Below, piece after piece: positions 9,887 to 18,134 of a stretch of DNA of 64,000 nucleotides. Position 1 is the stretch's first letter; each line of letters starts with the position of its first letter. Source of the stretch: Janthinobacterium sp. TB1-E2 (GTDB lineage Bacteria; Pseudomonadota; Gammaproteobacteria; Burkholderiales; Burkholderiaceae_D); NCBI RefSeq assembly GCF_036885605.1, contig NZ_CP142523.1, positions 4,340,001 to 4,404,000 of the forward strand, in the 5' to 3' direction. The position numbers were made by a program, and so were the translations under genes. The notes under the pieces are model-generated. The model saw only the letters and a program-made list of their open reading frames with translations. It had not been told where the DNA came from and did not search any database.

Positions 9887-10187
9887 AGCCTTTGCCCAAA
9901 CCCCGGCAGCTCCTGCAGCCTCGGTTCCTGCCAAAGTGGAAGCGGCCCACAGCAAGGCTGTCGTGAAAGCGGACGCCAAGGAAGCGCAAGCCATCGTCAA
10001 AGCGGATGCAAAAGAAGCGAAAGCAGTCGTCGCTGCAAAAACGGAAGTCGCCAGCGCCAAAGCGGAAGCGGCCACCACGAAAGCCAAGGCACACCACAAG
10101 GCCAAGAAAACCAAAGCCAAGGCTGACGAAAAGCTGGCATCGGCCACCGCCGAAGCAGCACCAGCCACACCTGCAGCAGCCAAGTAA
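9828..10187 (+). CDS. Secreted LEA3-like 11-mer repeat protein, paralogue 2
   Basis: 119 aa; signal peptide MKKRIFNLSATLIAGLFATA..AFA, then a short Pro/Ala linker and 11-residue units KAVVKADAKEA, QAIVKADAKEA, KAVVAAKTEVA, SAKAEAATTKA, KAHHKAKKTKA, KADEKLASATA. The KAHHKAKK unit is kept in all four full-length paralogues. A ribosome site (GAGGA) precedes the ATG by 8 bases. It is the first gene of a two-gene unit with paralogue 3 (39 bases between them). It is nearly identical to paralogue 4 at 11899, including the upstream region. No known function; the LEA comparison rests on repeat length and composition only. Confidence 0.8.
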   Translation: MKKRIFNLSATLIAGLFATAAFAQTPAAPAASVPAKVEAAHSKAVVKADAKEAQAIVKADAKEAKAVVAAKTEVASAKAEAATTKAKAHHKAKKTKAKADEKLASATAEAAPATPAAAK

Positions 10188-10226
10188 TTCCCCACACAAT
10201 CGCTTATCACTCGCCAGGAAAATACA

Positions 10227-10568
10227 ATGAAAAAAGTTATCGCCACCCTCATCGCCGGCCTGTTCGCAACCGCAGCCTTCGCTCAAACCCCTGCGGCTCC
10301 GGCAGCATCGGCTCCAGCCAAGGCGGAAGCTGCCCACACGAAAGCCGTGGTCAAGGCTGAAGCCAAGGAAACCAAGGCCGTCGTGAAAGCCGATGCAAAA
10401 GAAGCGGCCGTCGTCGCCGATGCAAAAGCAGACGTGGCCAGCGCCAAGGCCGACGCCAAAGCCACCAAGGCCAAGGCCCATCACAAGGCGAACAAAGCCA
10501 AAGTAAAAGCGGATGCGGCGAAAGCGGCGGAAACCGTTCCGGCAGCACCGGCAGCGCCAGCGAAGTAA
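10227..10568 (+). CDS. Secreted LEA3-like 11-mer repeat protein, paralogue 3
   Basis: 113 aa; signal peptide MKKVIATLIAGLFATAAFA as in paralogue 1, mature 11-mers KAVVKAEAKET, KAVVKADAKEA, AVVADAKADVA, SAKADAKATKA, KAHHKANKAKV, KADAAKAAETV, then a Pro/Ala tail. It is most similar to paralogue 1, while its operon partner (paralogue 2) is most similar to paralogue 4, so the family has two sub-types that were duplicated as pairs. AGGA lies 8 bases before the ATG. A terminator follows at 10639. Confidence 0.8.
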   Translation: MKKVIATLIAGLFATAAFAQTPAAPAASAPAKAEAAHTKAVVKAEAKETKAVVKADAKEAAVVADAKADVASAKADAKATKAKAHHKANKAKVKADAAKAAETVPAAPAAPAK

Positions 10569-10638
10569 GCGCGAACGACGCCACGCAAGCGCATCCGCCG
10601 GGTCTGCGCTTGCGTGGGCACTTCGCCGGCATTCCCTG

Positions 10639-10661
10639 GGACAGCTTCGGCTGTCCTTTTT
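10639..10661 (+). terminator. Rho-independent terminator after LEA-like paralogue 3
   Basis: Hairpin GGACAGC-TTCG-GCTGTCC followed by T5. It is the same design as the terminator at 9634, consistent with duplication of the unit with its terminator. Confidence 0.85.
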
Positions 10662-10769
10662 GCATGGCGCGCCTTCATGCAAACTTCAGCGAACAAAGCA
10701 GCTTGCGCACGACAAAGCGGCGCAGATGGTGGACACTGGCACTCCGACCATCGCCGCGAAGCCTATTCC

Positions 10770-11783
10770 ATGCGCCACCTGCTGCTGATTACCGCCCTGT
10801 CCCTGCCTTGCGCCGCCAATGCGCAAAACGCCCCCACCGCCCTCGAGCAAGTCCTGCTCGCCCAGGACCATGACAGCCATGGCGACTTGCGGGCCGTCGT
10901 CGTGCTGCGCAATGGCGCCATCGTCGCCGAACGCTATTACAACGGCGAGACGGCCGACACCCTGCACGACATCCGCTCGGCCGGCAAGAGCATCACCGCA
11001 CTGCTGGTGGGTGCGGCCGTGGCGCGCGGCCAGCTGGCGACGACAAAGACGGTGGGAGATTACTGGCCTGAAGTGGCTGGCAGCCCGGCAGGCAAGGTGC
11101 TCATCGACGACCTGCTGACCATGCGTTCGGGCTTGGCCGCCTTCGATGAAGACGAGCAGTCGCCAGGCAATGAAGACAAGCTCGATGCGGCGCCCGACCC
11201 TGCCGCCTTCGTGCGCGGCGTGCCGTCTGCAACGGCGCCGGGCAGCACGTACCGCTACAACTCGCTGGGCGCGTATATCGCGGGCAGAGTGGTGGAAAGC
11301 GCCAGCGGCGCCGACCTGGAAGATGTCGCCGCCAAGGCGCTGTTCGCGCCGCTGGGCATCACGCGCTGGCGCTGGGGCCGCGACGTGGCCAACCATCCGA
11401 AGGGCCAGGGCAATCTGTCGCTGCGCGCACGCGACACGGCAAAAATCGGCCAGATGGTGCTCGACGACGGCGTAGTTGACGGCAAGAGGGTGATCGATAC
11501 GGCCTGGCTGCACGCAGCGCTGGCGCCGCGCGTGGCCATCGGCGCCGGCGACCGCTATGCCGACAGCTACGGCTATTTCTGGTACGCGAAGACGCAGGAC
11601 ATCGGAGGCCAAAAGATCGCCGTGCATTTCGCCTCGGGCAATGGCGGCAACAAGATCTACGTGATACCTGCGCGCCGCATGGTGGTCAGCATCGCGTCCG
11701 GCGCGTATGGCAAACCCTATGGACAGCGCCGTTCGGAAGACATCCTGAAGGCCATCCTGAAGGCGGATGCCACGCAGATGTAA
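10770..11783 (+). CDS. Exported serine hydrolase of the class C beta-lactamase-like fold
   Basis: 337 aa with a signal peptide (MRHLLLITALSLPCAANAQ). The SxxK motif is SAGK in IRSAGKSITALLVG, the tyrosine motif is YNS in YRYNSLGAY, and the third block is ASGNGGNKIYV, a GNGG form typical of the 6-aminohexanoate-dimer-hydrolase/EstB side of the family rather than true AmpC. The substrate is unknown; esterase, peptidase or amidase activity are all possible, and I would not call it a resistance enzyme. The ATG at 10770 begins the signal peptide. It lies between two LEA-like units, and its TAA stop falls within the upstream direct repeat of the next unit. Confidence 0.88.
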   Translation: MRHLLLITALSLPCAANAQNAPTALEQVLLAQDHDSHGDLRAVVVLRNGAIVAERYYNGETADTLHDIRSAGKSITALLVGAAVARGQLATTKTVGDYWPEVAGSPAGKVLIDDLLTMRSGLAAFDEDEQSPGNEDKLDAAPDPAAFVRGVPSATAPGSTYRYNSLGAYIAGRVVESASGADLEDVAAKALFAPLGITRWRWGRDVANHPKGQGNLSLRARDTAKIGQMVLDDGVVDGKRVIDTAWLHAALAPRVAIGAGDRYADSYGYFWYAKTQDIGGQKIAVHFASGNGGNKIYVIPARRMVVSIASGAYGKPYGQRRSEDILKAILKADATQM

Positions 11784-11793
11784 GCGTTTGTAA
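11779..11793 (+). promoter_or_regulatory. TGTAAG-N4-TGTAA direct repeat, copy C, overlapping a stop codon
   Basis: TGTAA at 11779 and 11789. The first half-site includes the TAA stop codon of the serine hydrolase gene. GTCAACGG follows at 11799. It drives, by inference, the unit 11899-12570. Confidence 0.5.
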
Positions 11794-11812
11794 TGACCGT
11801 CAACGGCAGCGA

Positions 11813-11957
11813 TCCGGGCCGCGTTTTATGCTCAGTGACACGGGAATCATCCCTGCACCAACAGACATACCAGACAAACCACCACTGAGGACTGCACCAT
11901 GAAAAAACGCATTTTCAACCTGAGCGCTACCCTGATCGCCGGCCTGTTCGCAACCGC
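11813..11957 (+). repeat. 145-bp perfect direct duplicate (second copy; first at 9742-9886)
   Basis: Base-for-base equal to 9742-9886; covers core promoter, untranslated leader and signal-peptide start of LEA-like paralogue 4. Confidence 0.9.
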
Positions 11958-12261
11958 CGCCTTCGCCCAAACCCCGGCAGCACCTGCAGCCGCTCCTGCA
12001 GCCTCGGTTCCTGCCAAAGTGGAAGCGGCCCATACCAAGGCTGTCGTGAAAGCGGACGCCAAGGAAGCGCAAGCCGTCGTCAAAGCGGATGCCAAAGAAG
12101 CGAAAGCAGTCGTCGCCGCAAAAACGGAAGTGGCCAGCGCCAAAGCGGAAGCGGCTACCACGAAAGCCAAGGCACATCACAAGGCCAAGAAAACCAAGAC
12201 CAAGGCTGACGAAAAGCTGGCATCGGCCACCGCCGAAGCGGCACCAGCAGCAGCCAAGTAA
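11899..12261 (+). CDS. Secreted LEA3-like 11-mer repeat protein, paralogue 4
   Basis: 120 aa and nearly identical to paralogue 2. It differs by a few substitutions, an extra APAA in the linker and loss of TP near the C-terminus. Units: KAVVKADAKEA, QAVVKADAKEA, KAVVAAKTEVA, SAKAEAATTKA, KAHHKAKKTKT, KADEKLASATA. Same signal peptide and the same GAGGA ribosome site as paralogue 2. First gene of a bicistronic unit with paralogue 5 (45 bases apart). Confidence 0.8.
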   Translation: MKKRIFNLSATLIAGLFATAAFAQTPAAPAAAPAASVPAKVEAAHTKAVVKADAKEAQAVVKADAKEAKAVVAAKTEVASAKAEAATTKAKAHHKAKKTKTKADEKLASATAEAAPAAAK

Positions 12262-12306
12262 TTCATTCTCACTGCATCAACCCGAAAAAACACCAAGGAT
12301 CTCATC

Positions 12307-12570
12307 ATGAAAAAAGTTATCGCCACCCTGATCGCCAGCCTGTTCGCCACCGCCGCTTTCGCCCAGACGCCAGCCGTTGCGCCAGTCGCTCCAGTGGCAC
12401 CGATTCCTGTCGTCGCCCCTGTAGTCAAGGCCGAAGCGCCGGCAGCCGCCGTCAAGCCTGCGGCGCACAAGAAAGCCAAGCATCACAAGGCGAAGAAAGC
12501 CGCTCCAGCCGACAAGGCAGCACCTGCGGAACCAGCGGTGCCGGCAACGCCAGCAGCGCCCGCCAAGTAA
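12307..12570 (+). CDS. Secreted Pro/Ala/Lys-rich protein, degenerate LEA-like paralogue 5
   Basis: 87 aa. The signal peptide (MKKVIATLIASLFATAAFA) clearly belongs to the family, but the mature part is Pro/Val/Ala-rich (APVAPVAPIPVVAPVV). Only the His/Lys block AAHKKAKHHKAKKA remains of the 11-mer array. It occupies the place of paralogue 3 in the duplicated unit, so it appears to be a diverged or contracted copy. Disordered, basic and exported; function unknown. A strong terminator follows at 12588. Confidence 0.75.
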   Translation: MKKVIATLIASLFATAAFAQTPAVAPVAPVAPIPVVAPVVKAEAPAAAVKPAAHKKAKHHKAKKAAPADKAAPAEPAVPATPAAPAK

Positions 12571-12587
12571 TCACGGCGGCATAAATG

Positions 12588-12618
12588 AAAAAGACAGGGT
12601 TTTCCCTGTCTTTTTTTT
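12588..12618. terminator. Bidirectional terminator between LEA-like cluster and fasciclin gene
   Basis: Hairpin AAAAAGACAGGG-TTTT-CCCTGTCTTTTT with an eight-T run on the plus strand and A-run on the left, placed between two convergent genes. Confidence 0.9.
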
Positions 12619-12636
12619 CGTCCGTTTTTCGCCCGC

Positions 12637-13194
12637 TTATTTAGGCATCAGCACCGAGTCGATGACATTGATCACGCCATTCGACTGGTACACGTCATAG
12701 GTGCTGATGTTGGCGCTGTTGCCGCTTTCATCCATTACCACGATGTTGTGCATGCCGTTCATGGCGAACATCAGCTTGCCGCCGCTGGCCGTGGGCAAGG
12801 TGGCTTTACCGTCATGCATCTTGATTTCCTTGGCCAGCGCCTTGAAGTCGTATTTGCCGGGTACCACGTGGTAGGTGAGGATTTTCGTCAGGGTCGCCTT
12901 GCTTTCCGGCTTGACCAGGCTCTCGACGGTGCCGGCCGGCAGCTTGCCGAAGGCCGCATTCGTCGGCGCGAACACGGTGAATGGCCCCTTGCCTTTCAGG
13001 GTGTCGACCAGGCCGGCCGCCTTGACGGCAGCGACCAGCGTTGTGTGGTCGGCCGAATTGACGGCATTGTCGACGATGTCCTTGGACGGATACATGCTCT
13101 GGCCACCGACCATGGTCGTCATGTCGGCGGCAAACGGGGCGCTGGCGGCCAGCATGGAAGTGATGAACAGTGCTGCGGGAACGAAGGTGCGCAT
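12637..13194 (-). CDS. Secreted fasciclin (FAS1) domain protein
   Basis: 185 aa with signal peptide (MRTFVPAALFITSMLAASAPFA) and a single FAS1 domain. The H1-like motif GPFTVFAPTNAAFGKLP and the later YHVVPGKYDFKAL and GVINVIDSVLMPK blocks are the classical FAS1 signatures. Such proteins act outside the cytoplasm in adhesion or surface interactions; the ligand is unknown. The ATG at 13194 has AGGAG 8 bases upstream. It is monocistronic and convergent with the LEA-like cluster. Confidence 0.93.
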   Translation of the reverse strand: MRTFVPAALFITSMLAASAPFAADMTTMVGGQSMYPSKDIVDNAVNSADHTTLVAAVKAAGLVDTLKGKGPFTVFAPTNAAFGKLPAGTVESLVKPESKATLTKILTYHVVPGKYDFKALAKEIKMHDGKATLPTASGGKLMFAMNGMHNIVVMDESGNSANISTYDVYQSNGVINVIDSVLMPK

Positions 13195-13309
13195 GATGGT
13201 ATCTCCTGGATGACGGCGTTTGCGTGATTGCAGGAGTATTTACGCGGTGGGCCGGGGATTGGATTCAATTTATTTTTTTGGTCTGGTCTTGATTGGGGGC
13301 GCGGGTGGT

Positions 13310-13339
13310 GTCGGCTTACGCGCTATGCGCTAAGCCGAC
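13310..13339. repeat. REP-like palindromic element
   Basis: Arms GTCGGCTTA and TAAGCCGAC (perfect 9 bp) around a GC-rich centre, followed by CTACCGCG. It resembles the short intergenic palindromes GTCGG-TTA..TAA-CCGAC-CTAC scattered in many Burkholderiales genomes. No transposase is nearby. A copy count in the full genome would settle it. Confidence 0.5.
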
Positions 13340-13377
13340 CTACCGCGCTGTATGCCAAGCCGGCCTGCGCAAGCCAT

Positions 13378-13413
13378 AAAAAAACGGCGCCGTGCAAAGC
13401 ACGACGCCGTTTT
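13378..13413 (-). terminator. Terminator of the RND efflux operon
   Basis: On the minus strand, an 11-bp stem with one mismatch (AACGGCG..CGTGC / GCACG..CGCCGTT) and TTT loop is followed by seven T residues, 28 bases after the outer-membrane gene stop. Confidence 0.85.
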
Positions 13414-13441
13414 CGACAGGCTTATCGCCGCGGACCGGAAA

Positions 13442-14935
13442 CTAGTTGGCCGCGACCTGCGGCTCCGCCTCGCCCCAGCCGCCGCCCAGGGAGCGGATCA
13501 GCGCCACCGTGGTGACGGCGCGGTTGCCGCGCAATTGCACGGCGTTGCGCTCGATGGCCGCCAGGTTGCGCTGCGCGTCCAGCAGGTCCAGGTAGCTGGA
13601 ACGGCCAGCGTCGTACAGCTTTTGCGCCAGGTCGGCCGAGCGGCGCGCCGAGACGACGGCTTCGTCGATCTGCTGCGTCTGGCCCGACAGGATGCGCAAG
13701 CCGGCCAGGTTGTCTTCCACCTCGGCGAAGGCCACCAGCACGCTCTGGCGATACGTCGCCACCGACTCTTCCAGCTGCGCTTCGCTGCGGCTTACGGCAG
13801 CTTTATTACGGCCACCGTCGATGATCGGCATCGACATCAGGGCGCCCAGCAGCCAGGAGCGGCTGCTCCACTTGAAGATGTCCGAGAAGGTATCGGACGC
13901 GCCGCCGCCGGAGGCGTTCAAGGTCAAGGCCGGGAACATGGCCGATTTCGCCACGCCGATGCGCGCATTCGACGCCTCCATGGTGCGCTGCGCCGACGCG
14001 ATGTCGGGACGGCGTTCCAGCAAGGACGATGGCATGCCGGCCGGGATCACGGGCAGGAAGCCGCTATCCTGCAGCGGATTGACGGTCGCCGTGAAGCTGG
14101 CGGCCGGTTTGCCCAACAGGACAGCCAGCGCATGTTCGCTGGTGGCGCGCTGGCGCTGCAGGCCGATGGCTTCGGCACGCACGGTCGACAGCTCCGTGCG
14201 GGCACGCGACAGATCGAACTCGCCGATGTCGCCCAGGTCGTAGCGGCGCTGGTTCACATGCACGCTTTCTTCGCGCAGGCGCACCGTCTGTTCCAGAGTC
14301 GCCAGTTCGGCGTCCGTGGCGCGCAGCTGGAAGTAGGTTTGCGCCACGTCGGCCTGCAAGGACAGCAGCACCGAGCGGTACGTCGCTTCCACGGCCAGCG
14401 CATCGCTGCGCGAGGCGCTGACGTTCGATGCCACGCGGCCGAACAAGTCGACTTCGTAGCTGGCCGTCAGGTTGGCCTGGTAGACATTCGTGGCCGCCAC
14501 CGGCGCGCCGTTCGGCAAGCCGAGCGACACGGCGGAAGCACGGTTGCGCTGGCCGCCCACGTTCACGCCCACTTGCGGGATGCGGTCCGCTTCGGCGATG
14601 CCAGCAATCGCCCTCGCCTGCTTGACGCGGGCGGCGGCGATGGCCAGGTTGGCATTCGCTTGCGTCGCTTCGTTGATCAAGCTGGTCAAAGCCGGATCAT
14701 TGAACGCCAGCCACCACTCGCCGCGCGCCTGGCGCTCGGCCGGCACGCCCTGCTTCCAGCGCGTGCCGTCGGCCGCCGTCTGCACGGCAGGCAAGGTTTG
14801 CGCTTCCTTGAACGCGGCCGGCGTCTCGATCTGCGGCTGCTTGAACTCCGGCGCCGCGCAGGCGGCCAGCAGCACGGCTGCGGCCATGGCGGTCAGCACG
14901 GGCTTGACGCGCCAGATGATTTCCTTGGTTTTCAA
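13442..14935 (-). CDS. RND efflux outer membrane lipoprotein (OprM/OprN, NodT family)
   Basis: Outer-membrane channel of a tripartite drug pump, 497 aa. A lipobox VLLAACAA near residues 20-25 marks lipid attachment. Two OEP repeats follow, with typical family motifs (WWLAFNDPALTSLI, ANLNATRLG-like repeats absent, ARTELSTVRAEA, RRPDIASAQ, and the C-terminal LYDAGRSSYLDLLDAQR). The start is TTG at 14935: its TTGA overlaps the stop of the permease gene, and AAGGAG lies 7 bases upstream, so translation is coupled. It is the third gene of the mexEF-like operon and ends at a terminator. Confidence 0.93.
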   Translation of the reverse strand: MKTKEIIWRVKPVLTAMAAAVLLAACAAPEFKQPQIETPAAFKEAQTLPAVQTAADGTRWKQGVPAERQARGEWWLAFNDPALTSLINEATQANANLAIAAARVKQARAIAGIAEADRIPQVGVNVGGQRNRASAVSLGLPNGAPVAATNVYQANLTASYEVDLFGRVASNVSASRSDALAVEATYRSVLLSLQADVAQTYFQLRATDAELATLEQTVRLREESVHVNQRRYDLGDIGEFDLSRARTELSTVRAEAIGLQRQRATSEHALAVLLGKPAASFTATVNPLQDSGFLPVIPAGMPSSLLERRPDIASAQRTMEASNARIGVAKSAMFPALTLNASGGGASDTFSDIFKWSSRSWLLGALMSMPIIDGGRNKAAVSRSEAQLEESVATYRQSVLVAFAEVEDNLAGLRILSGQTQQIDEAVVSARRSADLAQKLYDAGRSSYLDLLDAQRNLAAIERNAVQLRGNRAVTTVALIRSLGGGWGEAEPQVAAN

Positions 14936-17900
14936 TATATATCTCCTTCCAGGTCCAGCGCTGGCGCGGCGACAGGCTTGGCGGCAACGGCGGCTGGTTT
15001 TTTCTCAAAACGCTGCGCCAGGGTGCGCAGCAGTACGTAGAACACGGGCGTCAGGAACAGGCCGAAGAAGGTCACGCCCAGCATGCCGGCGAAGACCGCC
15101 ACACCCATGGCATGGCGCATTTCCGAACCGGCGCCATTCGAGAACACCAGGGGCACCACGCCCATGATGAAGGCGATCGACGTCATCAGGATCGGACGCA
15201 GACGCAGACGGCACGCTTCCAGCGCCGCTTGCACGACGGTACGGCCATGCTCTTCCAGTTCGCGGGCAAATTCCACGATCAGAATCGCATTCTTCGACGC
15301 CAGCCCCACCAGCACGAACAGCGCGATCTGGGTAAACACGTTGTTGTCGCCGCCGGTCAGTTTCACGCCCAGCAGTGCGCAGAGGATCGACATCGGCACG
15401 ATCAGGATCACGGCCAGCGGCAGGGTCCAGCTTTCGTACTGGGCGGCCAGTACGAGGAACACCAGCAGCACGCACAGCGGGAACACATAGATCATCGTAT
15501 TGCCGGACAAGATGTCCTGGTAGGTCAGCTCCGTCCATTCATACGAAATCCCCTGCGGCAGCACTTCCTTGGCGATGCGTTCCAGCGCGGCTTGCGCCTG
15601 GCCGCTCGATACGCCAGGGGCTGCGCCGCCATTGAAGTCGGCTGCGGCATACGCGTTGTAGCGCTGCACGCGGTCCGGGCCATAGCTGTCCTTGACGCGC
15701 ATCAGCGACGACAGCGGGATCATCTCGCCCTTGTCGTTGCGTACCTTCAGCTGCGCGATATCCTGCGCATGCGAACGGAACGCCGCATCGGCCTGCACGC
15801 GTACCTGGTAGGTACGGCCAAACTGATTGAAGTCATTCACGTACAGCGAACCGAGGTTGATCTGCAAGGTCTGGTAAATCGTTTGCAGCTGCACGCCCAT
15901 CTGCTTGGCTTTCACGCGGTCGACGTCGGCGAACAGCTGCGGCACGTTGATCTGATAGCCCGAGAATACGCCCGCCAGTTCCGGCGTCTGGTACGCTTTC
16001 GCGGCCAGCGCCTGGGTGGCGTTGTACAGCGCGTCGTAACCGAGGTTGCCGCGGTCTTCGATCATCATCTTGAAGCCGCCGATGGTACCGAGGCCGTTGA
16101 CCGGCGGTGGCGGGAAGACCATGATGAAGGCGTCCTGGATACCGCCCAGACGCTTGTTGATCTCGGCCGCGATGGCGCCGCCCGACAATTCCTTGCTGGT
16201 ACGCTCGTCGAACGGTTTCAGGGTGGCGAAGACGATACCGGCGTTCGGCGCATTGGTAAAGTCGTTGATCGACAGGCCGGGGAAGGCGATGGTCGATTCG
16301 ACGCCAGGCACCGACTTGATGACATCGGACATGCGGCGCACGACATCTTCGGTGCGGTCCAGCGACGCGGCGTCAGGCAATTGCGCAAAGCCCACCAGGT
16401 ATTGCTTGTCCTGCGCTGGCACGAAGCCGGCCGGCACGGACTTGAAGGTGAAGATGGCGGCAACGACCAGCAGCGCATACACACCCAGCGAAGCGCTCTT
16501 GCGGCCCAACACGCCTTTTACGCCAGCTTCATAGCGGTGCGAAGCGCGGCCGAAGAAGCGGTTGAACCAGGCGAAGAAGCGGCCGAAGACCATGTCCATG
16601 CCGCGCGTCAGCGCGTCTTTCGGCGCATCGTGCGGTTTAAGCAGCGCGGCCGACAGGGCTGGCGCCAGGGTCAGCGAGCTGAAAGCGGAGATCACGGTCG
16701 AAATGGCGATGGTCAGCGCGAACTGGCGGTAGAACTCGCCCGACAGACCAGGCACGAAGGCGATCGGCACGAACACGGCGCACAGCACCAGGGCGATGGC
16801 AACGATAGGACCGCTGACCTCTTTCATGGCCTGGATGGTGGCGTCGCGCGGCGACAAGCCTTCCTCGATATTGCGCTCGACGTTTTCCACCACCACGATG
16901 GCGTCATCGACGACGATACCGATGGCCAGCACGAGGCCGAACAGCGACAGGGTGTTGATCGAGAAGCCAAAGCCCAGCATCACGGCAAAGGTGCCGACGA
17001 TGGAGACGGGAACGGCCAGCAGCGGAATGATCGATGCGCGCCAGGTTTGCAGGAAGATGATCACCACCAGCACCACCAGGGCAATCGCTTCGAGCAGGGT
17101 ATGGATCACGGCTTCGATGGACGAACGCACGAACTGCGTCGGGTCGTACTCGATCCGGTATTCCACGCCTTGCGGGAAGTCTTTTTTCAGTTCGTCCATC
17201 TTGGAGCGCACGTCGGAAGACAGTTGCAGCGCGTTGGCGTTCGGCGCTTCGAAAATACCCATGCCGACGGCCGGATTATTGTTCAGCAGCGAACGCAGCG
17301 AGTAGCTGTTGGCGCCCATTTCCACGCGCGCCACGTCCTTCAGGTGCGTCACGGCGCCATCGGCATTCGTGCGCACGATGATGGCGCCAAATTCCTCGGG
17401 CGTCTGCAGACGGCCCTGGGTATTGACGGTCAGCTGGAAGTCCGAGTTCTTCGCTGGCGAGGCGCCGATCACACCGGCGGCCACCTGCACGTTCTGCTCG
17501 CGGATCGCGTCGACGACGTCATTGGCCGTCATGCCGCGCGCCGCCACCTTTTGCGGGTCGAGCCAGATGCGCATGGCATAGTCGCCGGCGCCGAAGATCT
17601 GGATGTCGCCCATGCCGGGCAAGCGGGCCAGTTGGTCCTTGACGTTCAGCACCGCGTAGTTACGCAGATACATATCGTCATAGCGCTTGTTCGGCGAGAC
17701 CAGGTGCACCACCATGGTCAGGTTGGGCGAGGACTTGACGGTCGTCACGCCGATCTGGCGCACTTCCTCGGGCAGGCGCGGCAAGGCGCGCTGCACGCGG
17801 TTCTGCACTTGCGTTTCGGCCTGCTCGACGTTGGTGCCGATCTTGAAGGTCACGGTCAGCATCATCGCGCCATCGGACGTGTTTTGCGAGGACATGTAGA

Positions 17901-18132
17901 GCATGTTCTCGACGCCGTTGATCTGCTCTTCGAGCGGCGCGGCCACGGTTTCGGCGATCACTTTCGGGTTGGCGCCCGGGTACTGCGCGCGCACCACCAC
18001 GGATGGCGGCACGACGTCAGGATATTCGGAGATGGGCAGGCCGAAAATCGACAGCAGCCCGGCCACGAATATGACGATCGACAGCACCGCCGCGAAAATC
18101 GGCTTGTCGATGAAAAAGCGGGAAAAGTTCAT
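14932..18132 (-). CDS. mexF: RND multidrug efflux permease, MexF type (HAE1 family)
   Basis: Proton-driven inner-membrane pump of 1066 aa that exports drugs or metabolites through the adaptor and channel encoded next to it. The N-terminus MNFSRFFIDKPIFAAVLSIV, the block ISEYPDVVPPSVVVRAQYPG and GVENMLYMSSQ are close to those of MexF rather than MexB. Twelve transmembrane segments and two large periplasmic loops are expected; the proton-relay segment carries GIVVDDAIVVVENVER in TM4. The C-terminus keeps the GVTFFGLFLTPVFYVLLR end. The stop of the adaptor gene is 2 bases from this ATG. The antisense strand is open for over 1,000 codons here, which is only a codon-bias shadow. Confidence 0.95.
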   Translation of the reverse strand: MNFSRFFIDKPIFAAVLSIVIFVAGLLSIFGLPISEYPDVVPPSVVVRAQYPGANPKVIAETVAAPLEEQINGVENMLYMSSQNTSDGAMMLTVTFKIGTNVEQAETQVQNRVQRALPRLPEEVRQIGVTTVKSSPNLTMVVHLVSPNKRYDDMYLRNYAVLNVKDQLARLPGMGDIQIFGAGDYAMRIWLDPQKVAARGMTANDVVDAIREQNVQVAAGVIGASPAKNSDFQLTVNTQGRLQTPEEFGAIIVRTNADGAVTHLKDVARVEMGANSYSLRSLLNNNPAVGMGIFEAPNANALQLSSDVRSKMDELKKDFPQGVEYRIEYDPTQFVRSSIEAVIHTLLEAIALVVLVVIIFLQTWRASIIPLLAVPVSIVGTFAVMLGFGFSINTLSLFGLVLAIGIVVDDAIVVVENVERNIEEGLSPRDATIQAMKEVSGPIVAIALVLCAVFVPIAFVPGLSGEFYRQFALTIAISTVISAFSSLTLAPALSAALLKPHDAPKDALTRGMDMVFGRFFAWFNRFFGRASHRYEAGVKGVLGRKSASLGVYALLVVAAIFTFKSVPAGFVPAQDKQYLVGFAQLPDAASLDRTEDVVRRMSDVIKSVPGVESTIAFPGLSINDFTNAPNAGIVFATLKPFDERTSKELSGGAIAAEINKRLGGIQDAFIMVFPPPPVNGLGTIGGFKMMIEDRGNLGYDALYNATQALAAKAYQTPELAGVFSGYQINVPQLFADVDRVKAKQMGVQLQTIYQTLQINLGSLYVNDFNQFGRTYQVRVQADAAFRSHAQDIAQLKVRNDKGEMIPLSSLMRVKDSYGPDRVQRYNAYAAADFNGGAAPGVSSGQAQAALERIAKEVLPQGISYEWTELTYQDILSGNTMIYVFPLCVLLVFLVLAAQYESWTLPLAVILIVPMSILCALLGVKLTGGDNNVFTQIALFVLVGLASKNAILIVEFARELEEHGRTVVQAALEACRLRLRPILMTSIAFIMGVVPLVFSNGAGSEMRHAMGVAVFAGMLGVTFFGLFLTPVFYVLLRTLAQRFEKKPAAVAAKPVAAPALDLEGDIY

Positions 18133-18134
18133 GT

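Noticed and set aside
10770-11783. Calling the serine hydrolase a class C beta-lactamase resistance gene
   Set aside because: The third motif is GNGG rather than KTG and the overall pattern fits EstB or 6-aminohexanoate hydrolases better.
9294-12570. Reading the Ala/Lys-rich proteins as histone H1-like DNA-binding proteins
   Set aside because: All have clear Sec signal peptides ending in AFA-Q and regular 11-residue spacing, which do not fit cytoplasmic H1-like proteins; the idea is kept only as an alternative for composition.
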